From: Acanthacorydalis orientalis
Taxonomy: Eukaryota > Arthropoda > Insecta > Megaloptera > Corydalidae
Length of the DNA stretch: 64,000 nucleotides
NCBI GenBank assembly: GCA_034766995.1
Contig: CM068317.1
Span: 28,445,001-28,509,000 of the forward strand
Direction of reading: 5' to 3'
A program made the translations under genes and the position numbers. Shown here in pieces: positions 23,641 to 35,810 of the stretch (positions within the stretch are counted from its first letter, which is position 1; each line of letters opens with the position of its first letter). Below the pieces are notes generated by a model. That model was not told where the DNA came from, made no database searches, and was given only the letters and a program-made list of their open reading frames with translations.

Positions 23641-23802
23641 AATTACACAACTTATTTCTACAACATTTACCTGATTTGGTAAGTTAATTTTAATTTTACT
23701 GCCTATATATGTGTATGAGAGAAAAAAATTGAATTGCAAATTACAGAATGAAATTGTTTGTAAATTTCAGTGAAATTGTCCATTTCAGTTACAACATGAT
23801 TA

Positions 23803-23806
<4 letters not shown>

Positions 23807-23890
<84 letters not shown>
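23807..23890. repeat. (TA)n microsatellite, one CA interruption
   Basis: Eighty-four bases of TA with a single TACATA break near 23849. Confidence 0.95.
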
Positions 23891-23892
<2 letters not shown>

Positions 23893-26218
23893 GTATGTAT
23901 GTTTAAATAATGTACATACACACGTGTAATATCGGTAATTTAAGGCGTCGTTACCCATCGTCAGCTCAATTTGCATATTTATCGAAATATTTACATATAT
24001 TGAATAACTCAAATTGACGTTTCAATGAGCTTATATGTTCCCATCGGGAACTATTTGTTTACATGTCTTTTAATTGCAAAAAATAACAATTAGAAGAAAG
24101 GAAGTTACGTTATATATTTATTAAAATGTTTAAGTAAGATAAATAGAAAATATTTTGTAGGTAAAAATATAAAAAAATGTGTTTTATATTTTTACAGTGA
24201 ATATTGAAAAGTTTATGATATTTTTCGTTATAAATTGGAATGAATTCTAAGGATTACATAAATGTTAAGAGTTCTTAAGTGTTTGTCTTTGGTTTCCCTG
24301 TTTTGTTTTAAACTCAGAGTTAATCAAAAAAAATATAATAAAATGAATGCCGTGTCACTTTGTTAAAAAATATTACTAAAATGATAAAATGTGTTCAAAT
24401 TTATAACTTTTTCATTGCATGACACGTCCACATTCGTTTTTATCTCGTTAAGTGATGAATTATGAAGCTGAAACATCGTTAATAATATCGACATTTCCAT
24501 TTTGCTATTTTGTTATTACTATTTTTGGCCATCAGCTCTTTTAATTGTTTTTTGTTAACGGATTTTTAATTCATTTAATAACATATATTGTGTGTGTGAT
24601 AAAATTGGAGCAGTTATTTTTTTCATATTCTATATTTCCTGTTTGTGATTTTTCAACATTGCGATACCATTGCATTGTAAGATAGAGATCATCTTATTTT
24701 TCAATATTTCCAAATATATTTTCATCTCACTTACATAAATATCAATACTGAACGTTTGATAGTTTATACCTGATACCAGTGACAGAGACGGATATATTAA
24801 CTCACTAACCGAATCTGCAGTTCTATTTTAGTTCTGAAGAGACAGTACAGCATTTGTACTGCAACCGTGAACAAATACACAATGGGAAATAGGAATAGTC
24901 TTATTGTAGACGTGTCTAATATGATATTTATATTCCACTTGCAAAAAATATTGTACGTGTATGTATATATGGAGTGGTTTTGTAAAGTAGTTCAGTACTG
25001 CATTTTTTCTTTTATTATTTATCTCGTTAGTTCCGTGTCATTATTATATTGATTCAGTTATTCATTAGCGTTTCAGTTTCTTATGCTATAAAAATTCTTA
25101 TTGTATGAAAATTTACAAGCTTATTTATTAGCGAGCATCGACTGGAATAACTCATCAGTTATGTTTAGTTGGAACTACGTTTCGGTAAAAAACAATCAAA
25201 GGAATAAAATCAATAGACGAATTAATGCGATTTGATAGGTTTTAAACGAAACACTTCAACTTTAAAACGAATTTAGTTGCATGAAATTTAAAAAAAATGT
25301 ATTGTGAATAATTTGATATTAATTGAAAGTATTAAAAGAAATCTTTTTGATAAATTATTAATTTGTTATTTAATTATAACTTAGTACTTAAATTAATATG
25401 ACAAATTTGATTTTAAGATGTCTTTATGAAGAAATGTTTTTTTTTTTCATTTTATAATAAGTATGTTGAATAACATTAATTTGTATTCACACATTAGCTC
25501 GATTATTATTGTGTAATTATAATTTGAGTTTTAATATTACATTTTTTTATCAGAACTTGTGTTGTATAGACACCTTTTTAAGATGGAAGTGGTTGTTTTG
25601 ATTATATTCTTAATGAGTTTCAGTCTTAAAAACTTGAAATAAGTTAAAAGCATTTTAAAAAAAATTGTAAAGAAACAAAACAACTAGTATAATAAAATAT
25701 GCAAGCTATTTGTAGATGAATTGTTAATAATTATAGTTTTAGAATTAATTTTTTCTTTCACTAAAAAGTAGTTGTAAAGGAAATGAGAATTGTACCCAGA
25801 GTTGTATGCTTATTGTATTTTTTATCGTCATTAGCTTTCGGTCATTTTATTCTGAAAGTAAACATCAGTGATTTATATTGCGTTCGCTAAAAAACAACTG
25901 GTCTGGAAATAAATAGTAATCTATCTAAATAGTACTGTGAATGATACAAAGTAATTCTTCTGCTGTCATTCTTGAACCTTACTCGATTTCTGATAGAGAC
26001 TAGTTCGACATGTGCAACATCAGCTTAACTGTTGACAGCCTTTCATGAACTTCCCTTTTCTCCCATTTGTTGCTTAGTTTACTATTCGAAGAGATTTTCG
26101 CTACAACCTGCATTAACGGGCGTAGCAGGGTTACTTTGCAAAGGCGGAAGAGGAATTGAATGAGGAAATGTGTGGTCAATGTAGACCGTTATATGAGCTA
26201 TCATTTCTGTTCAATCCC
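23893..26218. other. Unannotated AT-rich stretch
   Basis: A short GTTCCC-ATC-GGGAAC hairpin lies near 24037. A somewhat GC-richer patch lies at 26095-26180. No coding frame of recognisable type; the open frame 24867-25052 has no domain. Confidence 0.5.
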
Positions 26219-26228
26219 TTTATATATG

Positions 26229-26276
<48 letters not shown>
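26219..26276. repeat. (TA)n microsatellite with TATG start
   Basis: TATATGTATG then pure TA to 26276. Confidence 0.95.
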
Positions 26277-26280
<4 letters not shown>

Positions 26281-27200
26281 GATAACAATAAAAACGTATA
26301 TTTATTATGAACAATTCTGTGTGAAGCGTACTAGGAATTAGAATTAAATAAACTTCGTATAAATAAAAAACATTTAATTACATTTCTTCAATTTTCACCT
26401 GTAGAAATCATCAAATGTTTTTAAAAAGTAATCTTTTAGTTTAAATAAAAATAATTAAAAATTTAATAACAATTTAGTTTTATAAAATTATGTTATGTGG
26501 CTTTCGAACCGACTCTTAAATTGTAAACAGTTTGTAATGAATTGTTAAATTAATTTACAATTCATTCTCGCCCTCAAGCAATACACTGTTTATTTATGTA
26601 CAATTGTAGCCTATTCTAAATATACTTTTTAATTGAAAACTTCGTGTGTTTTACTAAATGTAACTTCTGTTTATCTTTTCATTTTTTTCGTGTACTTCGT
26701 TAATGGTTTCATTTTGGATTCATATTTTTTAGACGGGGGTGTATTTGTAACAGGTAAAGTTTATTTTATTCTAATTATAAAATTGTATTTTGAACTTACA
26801 TTGATTTTTTAAAAAAAATGTGTTGGGTACGATTTTAAATTGATATCTCTTTTATTATAAATATAGATATTTTATGCTAATAGTTAAATATTTGAGGCTG
26901 TTACATGGATATGTGCATCGAGAAACTTATTATCCAAGACCATGACATGGTTTTGTATATACCGGATTTTTTTTTACTTGGAAATGTTATTGTCTAGTTT
27001 ATGCAAATTATTCTTTATTCACATGATTAGAGTATAATGTATGTAATTTCTTTTAATTACATTGTAAGGTTCCTACATTTACAGTTGATTGTGCGTAAAC
27101 TTTTCGATTAAAAAGAAGTTAATTTAAATAATAGGAAACTGTTTGTTAATGAAGATATATTATGTTATAAGATTATTATGTTAACACTTTATCTATATAT

Positions 27201-27202
<2 letters not shown>

Positions 27203-27241
<39 letters not shown>
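27203..27241. repeat. (TA)n microsatellite
   Basis: Thirty-nine bases of TA alternation. The surrounding 26.3-28.6 kb shows no gene. Confidence 0.95.
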
Positions 27242-27248
<7 letters not shown>

Positions 27249-28660
27249 TTTAAGAAATAAATATGATAGCAAAATATGTATTCAAATACATTATTAAACA
27301 TTAATTGACAAAATATTTGCATTCAAAGTTAATTTAATAGTGATTAGTAATGAAATTAACCAAAAAGAATGTAAAATATAAACTGTATTGTACTAATTAT
27401 AAAATATTTGTATTAAGTAGTTATACTCTTTATATCTCTTTCAAAACAAACCATTTGGTTTTGCTACCAATATGTACGTTAATTAATATGTAAGTATTTA
27501 AATGTTATCTTGATGGTCGTCTTCTTTTTAAGGTCAGTAAAGTGTCCGTTCTTCATTATTATTTGCGGTGTGTGTGCCATCGTCAGATAGATGTTGGACA
27601 TTTTCCATCATATACTTAAGGATGTGGCTTACGTGCCTAAATTAGTAGTAAAAATTACTGTTTTCTGGTATTGTACAGCGAGTCTTCTTGATTTCATTCA
27701 GCGTGTTTTGTGACCATGTTTTAATTTTTTTTTTAAAAGTTATTTGAAGTCGTTCTCTTTTCCTCAAGATTTAAATACTTCAATTAAATGCTTTCCTTGT
27801 AATATTGGTTGTTGGTTTGCGTGGGACCTATTTAATTTTGAATATTAATTTGCATCAACTTGTAAAATAGCTGCTGGTTATGAATAGCGAGAAAAACGAA
27901 ACCAAAAATAGTTTGTACTTTTTTTACAATGCAAATAATTGTTGATAAAATGGGGACGCTCTCTAGTTTATTACCAGATTTTTGAAAAAAATATTGGTGT
28001 TGAAATAGGTCTTTATACGAAGTAGATATTTGTAGAAATGTTAACAGTAATTAGATATTTTTTTGTTTAAAATTCCATCATAAAGTGGACTATTGATTGT
28101 TTTAGTCTATCGATTTTTTTTTAGAAAAAATACATTGTTTATTATTTACGAAGAATTTTACTACAAAATGTAACTGCAATGGAATTATTGAGTGAATTAC
28201 AAAAATAAGTTTATAGATTGTAGATTTATTTTATGGATTTATATAAAACTGTGTAGCTATAAATGTTTTTATGCCAGGTATATTGAATTAATATGTGTTA
28301 CATATTAGTTCAATATAACTGGTGAAAAAAATTATAAACAAATTTTAAGTTAAATATTATACATGAGCGATTTTAGAGTGGAGTATTGAAGGGTTGTTAT
28401 GGAATATTTATTGGAAAATGTATATTTTATGCAAATGTAATTTTCCATAATCATTGTGGATTTTATGACTATAAAAAAGTCCGTGTTGATGTTATTGATC
28501 ACAAAATCCACTTCCGACATGTTATTTTTCGAATATAAAATTGATTTATCAACTAACTTTGGAAATAGCTGATCGTTTGAATATTGTTTGAAAAATATAT
28601 AATGTACCTTTATTACTAATACACTCCATACACTCAGAAAACATACTAAAATTTCAACAT
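27242..28660. other. Unannotated AT-rich stretch
   Basis: No element or RNA recognised. The 104-codon minus-strand open frame 28350-28664 is treated as chance (see rejected items). Confidence 0.5.
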
Positions 28661-28689
28661 TCATAACTGAACCGAGACAACGCTATACG

Positions 28690-28712
28690 CTAATAATGTG
28701 CTTCCCTTGCAG
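28690..28712 (+). other. Splice acceptor with branch-point-like motif
   Basis: CTAAT at 28690-28694 fits a branch point, 18-22 nt before the pyrimidine-rich CTTCCCTTGCAG that ends at 28712. The acceptor falls in phase 2 of the open frame that follows. Confidence 0.6.
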
Positions 28713-28971
28713 TCGTACATATGTCGTCGACAATACATGGTATCTGTGTAAAGGAGACAGTTTTATGACACGTAAATGTTATATACGAGTTTCATCTCGT
28801 TTTAACTGTGTCATAGATTGTCGTTTTACGCCGTTTTTGATGGAACCCATGAGATGTGTTGACGGACAAGAAATACAATGCAATTTCCGGGTTGTTCCAG
28901 GTTGCATGAATGTTGGATACAGTGGTGAATTAGTTTCCACCTGTACGTATGGGACAGGCGAATGTATATAG
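28713..28971 (+). CDS. Cysteine-rich terminal exon of a probable secreted protein
   Basis: The plus-strand frame encodes about 86 residues from the acceptor at 28712 to the stop TAG 28969-28971. It contains nine cysteines in a spaced pattern (WYLCKGDSF, RKCY, FNCVIDC, MRCVDG, IQCNF, PGCM, STCTYGTGEC) with many charged and aromatic residues, and composition well above the local GC. This pattern suggests disulfide-bonded extracellular folding, an inference. An ATG at 28696 lies inside the acceptor tract, so it is probably not the true start; upstream exon(s) should carry the start and any signal peptide, and I did not find them in the window. A possible poly(A) signal ATTAAA is at 29066-29071. 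The family is not recognised. The alternative is a chance frame, made less likely by the acceptor and the cysteine spacing. Confidence 0.5.
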
Positions 28972-29622
28972 TGCAACACGTAGAAGATATACGTTTTCTT
29001 TCCCAGATTGAATAGCAATATTGTGACCGATTGTGCTGAAAGTAGCTTCCTCTAGTATTTGTCGTATTAAAAAAAAGATTGAAATGCAGTTTTTTAAATC
29101 TATTTTTAATATACAGTTACTGATAGGGGAGAATATATATGAGTATCATTGTATTGTTTTTTCTTTTTTTTTAAAAAAAAACTGTCTTATTCTATGAACC
29201 AAAAATATAATTTCAATATCACAATATATAAAGTAACACTTTAATACTGCACAAATTATACTGGAATTTTAGATGTCATACTTTTTTACTGTTTTTATAA
29301 CAATAATTTGTGTCTAATATTACAGGTAATTTAGTATTTCAGTGGGGACGTAACTAGGCGATTATTTTGTAGTGTAAAAATTTCACCAATTATTTCTAAT
29401 AATATATTAAGCAAATGTTTGTTAAAAAAATACATAATCTTTATTATTATTCATTTTTAGATATTTTTTGGTATTCACTACAAAGGGTTTTGTTTGTTAA
29501 TCCTAATAAAATTCATATAAGCTAATTATTTTAAGGGTTCAATTTTTACTATCTTAATTACATTAAATGTTTATTAAAATATTTAAGCGTAAAAGATCAA
29601 ACTAGAATATTATTATTTAACG
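28972..29622. other. Probable 3' UTR then unannotated AT-rich DNA
   Basis: ATTAAA at 29066 follows the stop of the cysteine-rich exon by 95 bp. Beyond it nothing is recognised. Confidence 0.35.
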
Positions 29623-29698
<76 letters not shown>

Positions 29699-29725
29699 TT
29701 GATAGATAGGTAGATAGATACATAA
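29623..29725. repeat. (TA)n plus (GATA)n microsatellite
   Basis: TA to about 29692, then GATTGATAGATAGGTAGATAGATA. Confidence 0.95.
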
Positions 29726-30266
29726 ATATTATTTTTTGCATTCATTAATTTGTCAACTGCATATCTTTTTTAAAAGAATTTTTTTCTGTTAAATCTACAT
29801 TTTAAATGTTGATTTAAATCGATAGAGCTACCACAAAAATAATTATTGTCTGATATTTATTAAAAGTTACGACATTAACTATTTTGATAAATTGAAAATC
29901 TTTTATCTTGTTTCACGATGTCGGTTGAACAAGCATATATTGAAAAGAAAATAGTTATAAATAAGTAAAAACCAGTAAAAAAATCATTAGAATTATGTGA
30001 ATGTCGAAAAGTATTTAAGGGATGCTAAATATGGTTACATTTATTTTGATAAATGTGCGATTTAAATAATTTTGTTTTGAAATGCAGAAGTATCCGCAGG
30101 GAAATCGTAGTCTGTTCTCATTTTAATTACATTTTCAAGAAGTATTTATTGAAAAACAAAATATTAAAATTTTAAGCAATGATTTATTATATTAAATATT
30201 TGTTTTAATTTAAATTCCTCAAAATAATAATTTTATTTTATCTAAGCAAGTGCAGTTATATATTAA

Positions 30267-30507
30267 CCCTTAACGGTCGACACTTTGTTTATAGTATATG
30301 CCTACGAGACGAAAAAATATGGAGGAAATTATTTATGATAATAAAAACCAGAAACAACACTTATAAAACTGAGTTATTTATTTATGCAAATATAAGGAAA
30401 CATATTGATAATTTATAGCATAACTGTGGTGGCCACTATGTGTGGCCGTTCGTTTATTATAGCATAACTGTGATAGCTATTATGTGTGGCCTTTCGACCG
30501 TTAAGGG
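30267..30507. mobile_element. piggyBac-type MITE (241 bp) with TTAA duplications
   Basis: Flanked by TTAA on both sides (30263-30266 and 30508-30511). Ends are CCCTTAACGGTCGA and its exact reverse complement; with the TTAA this is an 18-bp perfect inverted repeat. TTAA targeting together with a CCC start is characteristic of the piggyBac superfamily. The interior carries a direct tandem repeat of 44 bp (30413-30456 and 30457-30500) and no transposase. The perfect ends suggest it is younger than the other elements here. Confidence 0.85.
30413..30500. repeat. Two 44-bp subterminal tandem repeats inside the piggyBac-type MITE
   Basis: Both units begin TTATAGCATAACTGTG and contain TATGTGTGGCC. 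They diverge at a few positions. The second unit runs into the right inverted repeat, so the duplication is subterminal, where transposase binding sites are usually found. Confidence 0.75.
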
Positions 30508-30511
30508 TTAA

Positions 30512-31650
30512 TATATTATATTTTTTCTTATTTCTTTATTTTTTCTTCGTTGATTTTAATTATAAATATTAATTTTATATAAATCTAAACTGTTTTGAAA
30601 ATAACATTAATCCTAAAATGCATTATTTTTTGTTATTTACTATCACATTATTATGTGACTCGATAGTTGTTTTTGTGTTCATACTTTTTTAAAGAAATAT
30701 GATAAGTCAACTCATTAGAACTTAGTAAGAAAAGCTCTATCCTTGCCAATAATGAGTTTAACTCTTGATAGTGTTGTAAAATGAGCGCGATAAAAAATAA
30801 ATAATAGTAGTCAGATAACGCGACCAAAGTTAAACAAATAAAAAATTCACATCAATTAACCGATAATGTATCCAATGTTTTGTACTGAAGAATATTCGAT
30901 GCTTACCAGAAAAAGCAATATAAAATAAAATACTGCTATCGACGCGTGCTTGCAGTTATGTCATTAACAGAGACGTGTTTCTGTTTTATTGTTGAACTTT
31001 ACTAATGAAAAATGTTTCTGAATTAATTCTAGTTGTATATTTGTTTTTCGTATCTCTTTTATATAAGTATTCTTGCTGAATTTATCAATGAATTATGTGT
31101 TTCAATTCTTTTATGAAAAATAAAGTCAATTCAGATATGATAAATTGCACTAAAGTTATTAAAAAAGTGTATACTAAATAATAATTAATGTGTGTACAGA
31201 TTATCTTCTCATTTTCAAAACGGAGTACTTAGCCTTGGTTTTGGCTATTAATAATTAAGTATCTATGATTATTTAATGACTTTGTGCATGTTTACGAGTC
31301 TTTAGCTTGTAAACAATGAACTTGAACTGTACTTTCTTTTAGGATTTAGTACAAATTTGAGACAAGTGTTTGAGGTCAATTCGATAATTACATATGTTTG
31401 TGATCTCATTTTTTTATTTCAACTCTAATTGTATCAAATGTATTATTTTCTTTTCTGCACAATGACAAAACAAGTAAATAAAAAAATGTTACTCAATTAC
31501 ACATACTGTTTTTGCATCGTAAATTGTATCCATGTAACATTATTTTAACAATTTAAATATTTATTAAATGCCTTTTTAAACGCTATGTAGATTAAAAATT
31601 GTATGCATTAAAATGATTATGCGAATAGCTTGGCAAGATCTAAAATAGAG
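30512..31650. other. Unannotated AT-rich stretch
   Basis: No gene or element recognised. Confidence 0.6.
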
Positions 31651-31654
31651 GACT

Positions 31655-31723
31655 GTACTTTATAAAAGTACATGGTAGTTTACTATTTGCGTAACAAAAA
31701 ATACAGCATTACGCTAATGCTGT
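31655..31723. other. Two adjacent short hairpins
   Basis: GTACTTT-ATA-AAAGTAC (31655-31671), and 31 bp downstream the perfect 9-bp stem ACAGCATTA-CGC-TAATGCTGT (31703-31723). Confidence 0.6.
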
Positions 31724-31910
31724 AAGGCACCCCTACACCTGGTTCATTTTAAAAATGGATTTTTTAAAAGAGTAATTTACTAAAACATTCCTTAAAATTA
31801 TAGCAACATTGCAAGTAATGAACGGCGAAGAGTATAAGAAACTTTCTACATTGCATGTTAGTGTCTGAATTTTATATTTCAACTGCAGCTTGAATACTTA
31901 TTCGATTTAA

Positions 31911-31913
<3 letters not shown>

Positions 31914-31956
<43 letters not shown>
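31914..31956. repeat. (TA)n microsatellite with symmetric ATTAATAT edges
   Basis: The whole block is a palindrome, ATTAATAT at both ends. Confidence 0.9.
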
Positions 31957-31957
<1 letters not shown>

Positions 31958-33364
31958 TAACAAAAAATTATGCATATTCGTTAGTAAATATGTTAATAAC
32001 ATTTCTTGTACAGGCTCTGCAAAGTTTAATCATTAATTTTATGATATGTTTAGTTATCTAAAATGTATGTGTATAGAAAATTGTATATGTCTTTTTTTTA
32101 TTTGTTATAGTTATTGCTATTGCAATATATTCCATATTTTTTTTAATTTTTAAGAAATACTAATAAATAAAACATGAAATAGGACAAGTGTTATATCTGA
32201 ATTTAAAATCAATTTATTTTAAATAGTATGTAGGTAAACATTTTCATCTGACATCATCTATGTAACAGTGTTTTCGAATTTTATATATAAATATAATTAA
32301 TATAGTTTAAAAATAAACAAATTTCTTGAAATTAACATAATAATTTCTACATTTTTAGATATTAGAACAGAAATATCAATTTCTTATTAGGCTCCAATTA
32401 TTGTCAGTTACACAAGGTGTGACATATTAGTATATTTTCTAAATTTATACAAAAAATTATTTATAATTTTTTTTAAAACATTGGTCGATTCCATATTTTA
32501 TGTGAATTACTGTGAATTGGCACCTAACTGGAAATTAGCACCTATGATCTATACATTTAAGTCTATAAAGTATTTATATGTATGAACCAGTATATATTTT
32601 CCAGTAAAAAATGTGAAATAAACATTTTGATTACATTTTTAAAATTTCATTTTTCTGTTTTATAATTATTAATCGATGCGTGTAAGATTTTTATAATGAT
32701 TAATAAAATTGAGTTTTTGTTTATTTTAGTATAAAGCTCTCTTGTGCGACAACATAAAAGAGTAATTAGCATTACACAATTTTGTTTCATTTAGTTTTAT
32801 CATTGTCACTCTTAATGCATATTAAAATATATTAGTTATGAGTTTTAGAACTTGACACTAGACTGTAAATTGTAAGATGCGCGACATAAATGTTCATTTT
32901 CCTTAATATTTTATTTAGAGTAAGAAGAAATATGTTATTCATAGAAATAAGATTTTAGTACGTAATTTATATTTACATTAATTAAAATTTTATGTTTGAT
33001 GTAGAAACGTTACACAATAAAAGCATTTAATTGTAATATTTCAGTTTAAGTATATGTAAATTTGTCGATCACTCTGCGAAATTTATATTTTTGTTTTGTG
33101 TTAACTAAGAAAATACGATTAATCTAAAATTCATTTTCAGTAACATCTGTAAAAAAATCTTAGGAATATCTTTTTGAAAGGTGATTCGTTTACTACAAAT
33201 ATCACTATTTTTTTGCTATGTTTGAAATCTTAATCATATGAAAAGCCGTAGGATTTGGCACCTAACTAGCAGTTTTTACAAACTGTAAAATATGAGACAA
33301 AATAATTATAATTAATTCACTAATAGATATTTATTACAACAAATTATTATAAAAAGTATATTAT

Positions 33365-33367
<3 letters not shown>
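31957..33367. other. Unannotated AT-rich stretch
   Basis: The word TTGGCACCTAACT occurs twice, at 32517-32529 and 33255-33267, with a related TTAGCACCTA at 32536. Otherwise nothing recognised. Confidence 0.5.

Positions 33368-33427
<60 letters not shown>
33368..33427. repeat. (TA)n microsatellite
   Basis: About 52 bp of TA alternation, then GTATATAT. Confidence 0.95.
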
Positions 33428-33678
33428 TTATAATGAAAATGATAATAAAATATGTTTATGGACTTCTCTTACTTTAATGTTGTAAAAATTGAGTTACTTG
33501 AAAAGTAGCATCCGTTTTTATCTCGCTGTAAAAAAATTATATTGACAAGAATACAAACAAGAATGTACATAATGTAATAATTGGAGGTATAATTTAATAA
33601 TATAATAATCTTCAAAACGGGAAAACGCTTTGAAAGGTGTTTCTTATGCTTTAAAGTTGAATATTTAATTTCATGCGT

Positions 33679-33680
<2 letters not shown>

Positions 33681-33744
<64 letters not shown>
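33681..33744. repeat. (CT)n(AT)n compound microsatellite
   Basis: Fifteen perfect CT units followed by 17 AT units. Confidence 0.95.
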
Positions 33745-33749
<5 letters not shown>

Positions 33750-33847
33750 CATATATGAAACTAAAATTTTATTTTATTTATTTCGTACCTGAAATTGTAA
33801 CTTTAGAGTGTAAATAAAATTCGTTGTGATAACAAACATTATTTTCA

Positions 33848-33849
<2 letters not shown>

Positions 33850-33879
<30 letters not shown>
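33850..33879. repeat. (AT)n microsatellite
   Basis: Thirty bases of AT alternation ending in GTATGT. Confidence 0.9.
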
Positions 33880-33884
<5 letters not shown>

Positions 33885-35036
33885 CAGATGGAAAGAGAAA
33901 TTTCTGAACCCTTTGTTTGTAATTTTGTTCGTTAAAATAATATGAAACATTGTACCGTTACCTACGAAAAAGTAACATTTAACTGATAACGCATCGAAAA
34001 ATAAAGTACCTGTTTTTTTTTTCGAAAAAAGTACATGGAATAACATAGACCAATATTCAACATTTTGACGGTAGAGTATGTAGTACCATCTGTGTTTCCT
34101 TTTTATTTTTTTTGTTGTTGATGTATCGACGCCTTCATTGATTCAGCTACGATGTTGATATTTGTCTGTTGACAACAGCGTTGAACTATTGTCAATGTGT
34201 TTGTTGTTGTTTTTCACTCTCTTCCCATGTTTGTGTATTTTTATTTTCCAGTCTGTACGAAAAATGTTTCATGCACGTTCGTAGTACATTTTTATTATTT
34301 TGTGATATTCTCGAGTTTCATCACAGAAGGATATTTGTTTATTTATATTTTGTTATTTTTAATAAAAAGAATGTATTTCTTTAACACTCAATAAAAAGTT
34401 TCATTTCAGTATCATAAATAGAATTTTTTTTATTTTAAATTCTCTCATAAATACATTAGTGTATTATTTTAAAAATATTTTCTTCCCGTTCTGTTTATTT
34501 ATTTTAAAGTACGAAATTTACAATATTTAATATTTGACTTTCATCGATTTTTAAAATTCACAGTGAATATCAAAATTAATTTTTTATGTTAAAACGTTAA
34601 CGTATTCCTTACATATTATCCGAGAAATAATATTGTATGTAAGCCAAATGTTTGTAATGAATTAAAATCATAGCTATGTACAATTTTAATAAAGCCTAGT
34701 TGTTTTATGTGCTTTTTGTATGTCATGTATAAAAGGCTTTGTTTAAGCTGCTTTTCTTTTCATCATTCTAACACTACTCCATAAATGACAATTCAAAGCT
34801 TTCTAAAAATCACAATTTATATTTATGTATCTTTATACTTTACCGTACATCCGTCTGTCTCATACACATATCAAGTATCAACCTAGGAGGGAAGAGAATT
34901 CATAATCAGCATTTTTTTTATTTCTTTTTTTTCAAATATTTGTTTGTGTAAAAGTTTATGGCTGCAAAATTTGTAATGTATTTGTCTGTTGACATTTTTT
35001 TCAATAATGCTTAAGTTTATACGTATATTTTTGTTC
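33885..35036. other. Unannotated AT-rich stretch
   Basis: Open frames at 34169-34394 overlap in two frames and have no domain. Nothing else recognised. Confidence 0.5.
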
Positions 35037-35089
35037 ATATATATATATATACACACACACATACATATGTGTGTGTATGTATATATTAT
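35037..35089. repeat. Palindromic TA/CA/TG/TA microsatellite
   Basis: TA, then ACACACACACATAC, ATATGTGTGTGTATGT, then TA: a self-complementary compound array. Confidence 0.9.
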
Positions 35090-35244
35090 AATATTAATAT
35101 TTTATAATGTATTGCTGGCTAAATGTTTTTTTAATCTTTTCTAATTTGGATCATATTTTGCCTCTTTGTACATATTTCAATGCATTTTCTGATATTTTGC
35201 TTTCATTTATTTATTGATGTTTTTTATATACTTATTATTTTTTA

Positions 35245-35810
35245 TTATTTTGGTAGGAAAATAATTGCAGTTTTTGTTTTCCAAATTCCAACCTTAATTT
35301 TTTTCAATGAAAGTGTCATTTTATCATGTTCATATTAATATCGTTTTAAAGTGCATTTTTCGGTCTATATTTTGGTAATATCGACTTCGGTTTTATTGTT
35401 AATTTTGTTTCAAATTGGTATATTGAATTATAGATGAAAAAAAAGTAAATAAGAGCATCTTTTTTATATGAGTTCAAAACGGGTGATAAACAAGTAGAAA
35501 CTGCTCGTAAACTAAACTATGCTTTTCGTGTGGCTACTGTTAAGGAACGTACAGTGCACAGGCGATTCCAAAAATGCCGTACTGGTGACGAGACCTTTGA
35601 AGATGAAGAAGGTCGTGGCCGTCCTTCTTCATTTCATATCGACTTACTGAAGGCGTTAGTTGAATCAGAACCATGCACAACAATTCGAGAACTTGCACAA
35701 AAGTTATGCATTAATCATGCAACAATTCTGGACCACTTGAAACAACTAGGAAAGCCAAAATAGCTTGACAAATGGGTGTCTAAAACGCAATTATTTTTCT
35801 ACCAACCTAA
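35245..35810 (+). mobile_element. Internally deleted mariner element, copy 1 (566 bp)
   Basis: Left end TTATTTTGGTAGGAAAATAA and right end TTATTTTTCTACCAACCTAA are inverted repeats. TA lies on both sides (35243-35244, 35811-35812). The ends match the TTAGGTTGGT...AAAATAATTGCGGTTTT type also present at 45788 and 59878, similar to Hsmar1-type mariner ends. Only the N-terminal part of the transposase remains between a ~190-bp leader and the right end, so the whole catalytic domain is missing. Confidence 0.85.
35434..35763 (+). pseudogene. Mariner transposase DNA-binding remnant, copy 1
   Basis: ATG 35434 is followed by a stop at codon 5, then an open frame reading YEFKTGDKQVETARKLNYAF, ERTVHRRFQKCRTGDETFED, EEGRGRPSS and ALVESEPCTTIRELAQKLCI, then HATILDHLKQLGKPK, a TAG at 35761, and LDKWVS. 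This is a paired helix-turn-helix with the GRGRP linker, as in mariner and SETMAR-type transposases (HTH_48 plus second HTH). After LDKWVS the frame runs straight into the terminal repeat. It binds its own terminal repeats in intact relatives. No catalytic residues remain. Confidence 0.8.

Noticed and set aside
24037..24051. GTTCCC-ATC-GGGAAC hairpin as a terminator or small RNA
   Set aside because: Only 6 bp, no gene context; expected by chance at this frequency.
28350..28664. 104-codon minus-strand open frame with a hydrophobic start
   Set aside because: In DNA this AT-rich, about one frame of this length is expected by chance over 64 kb. Composition is Ile/Asn/Phe/Lys-driven with no domain, and the plus-strand exon next to it has better support.
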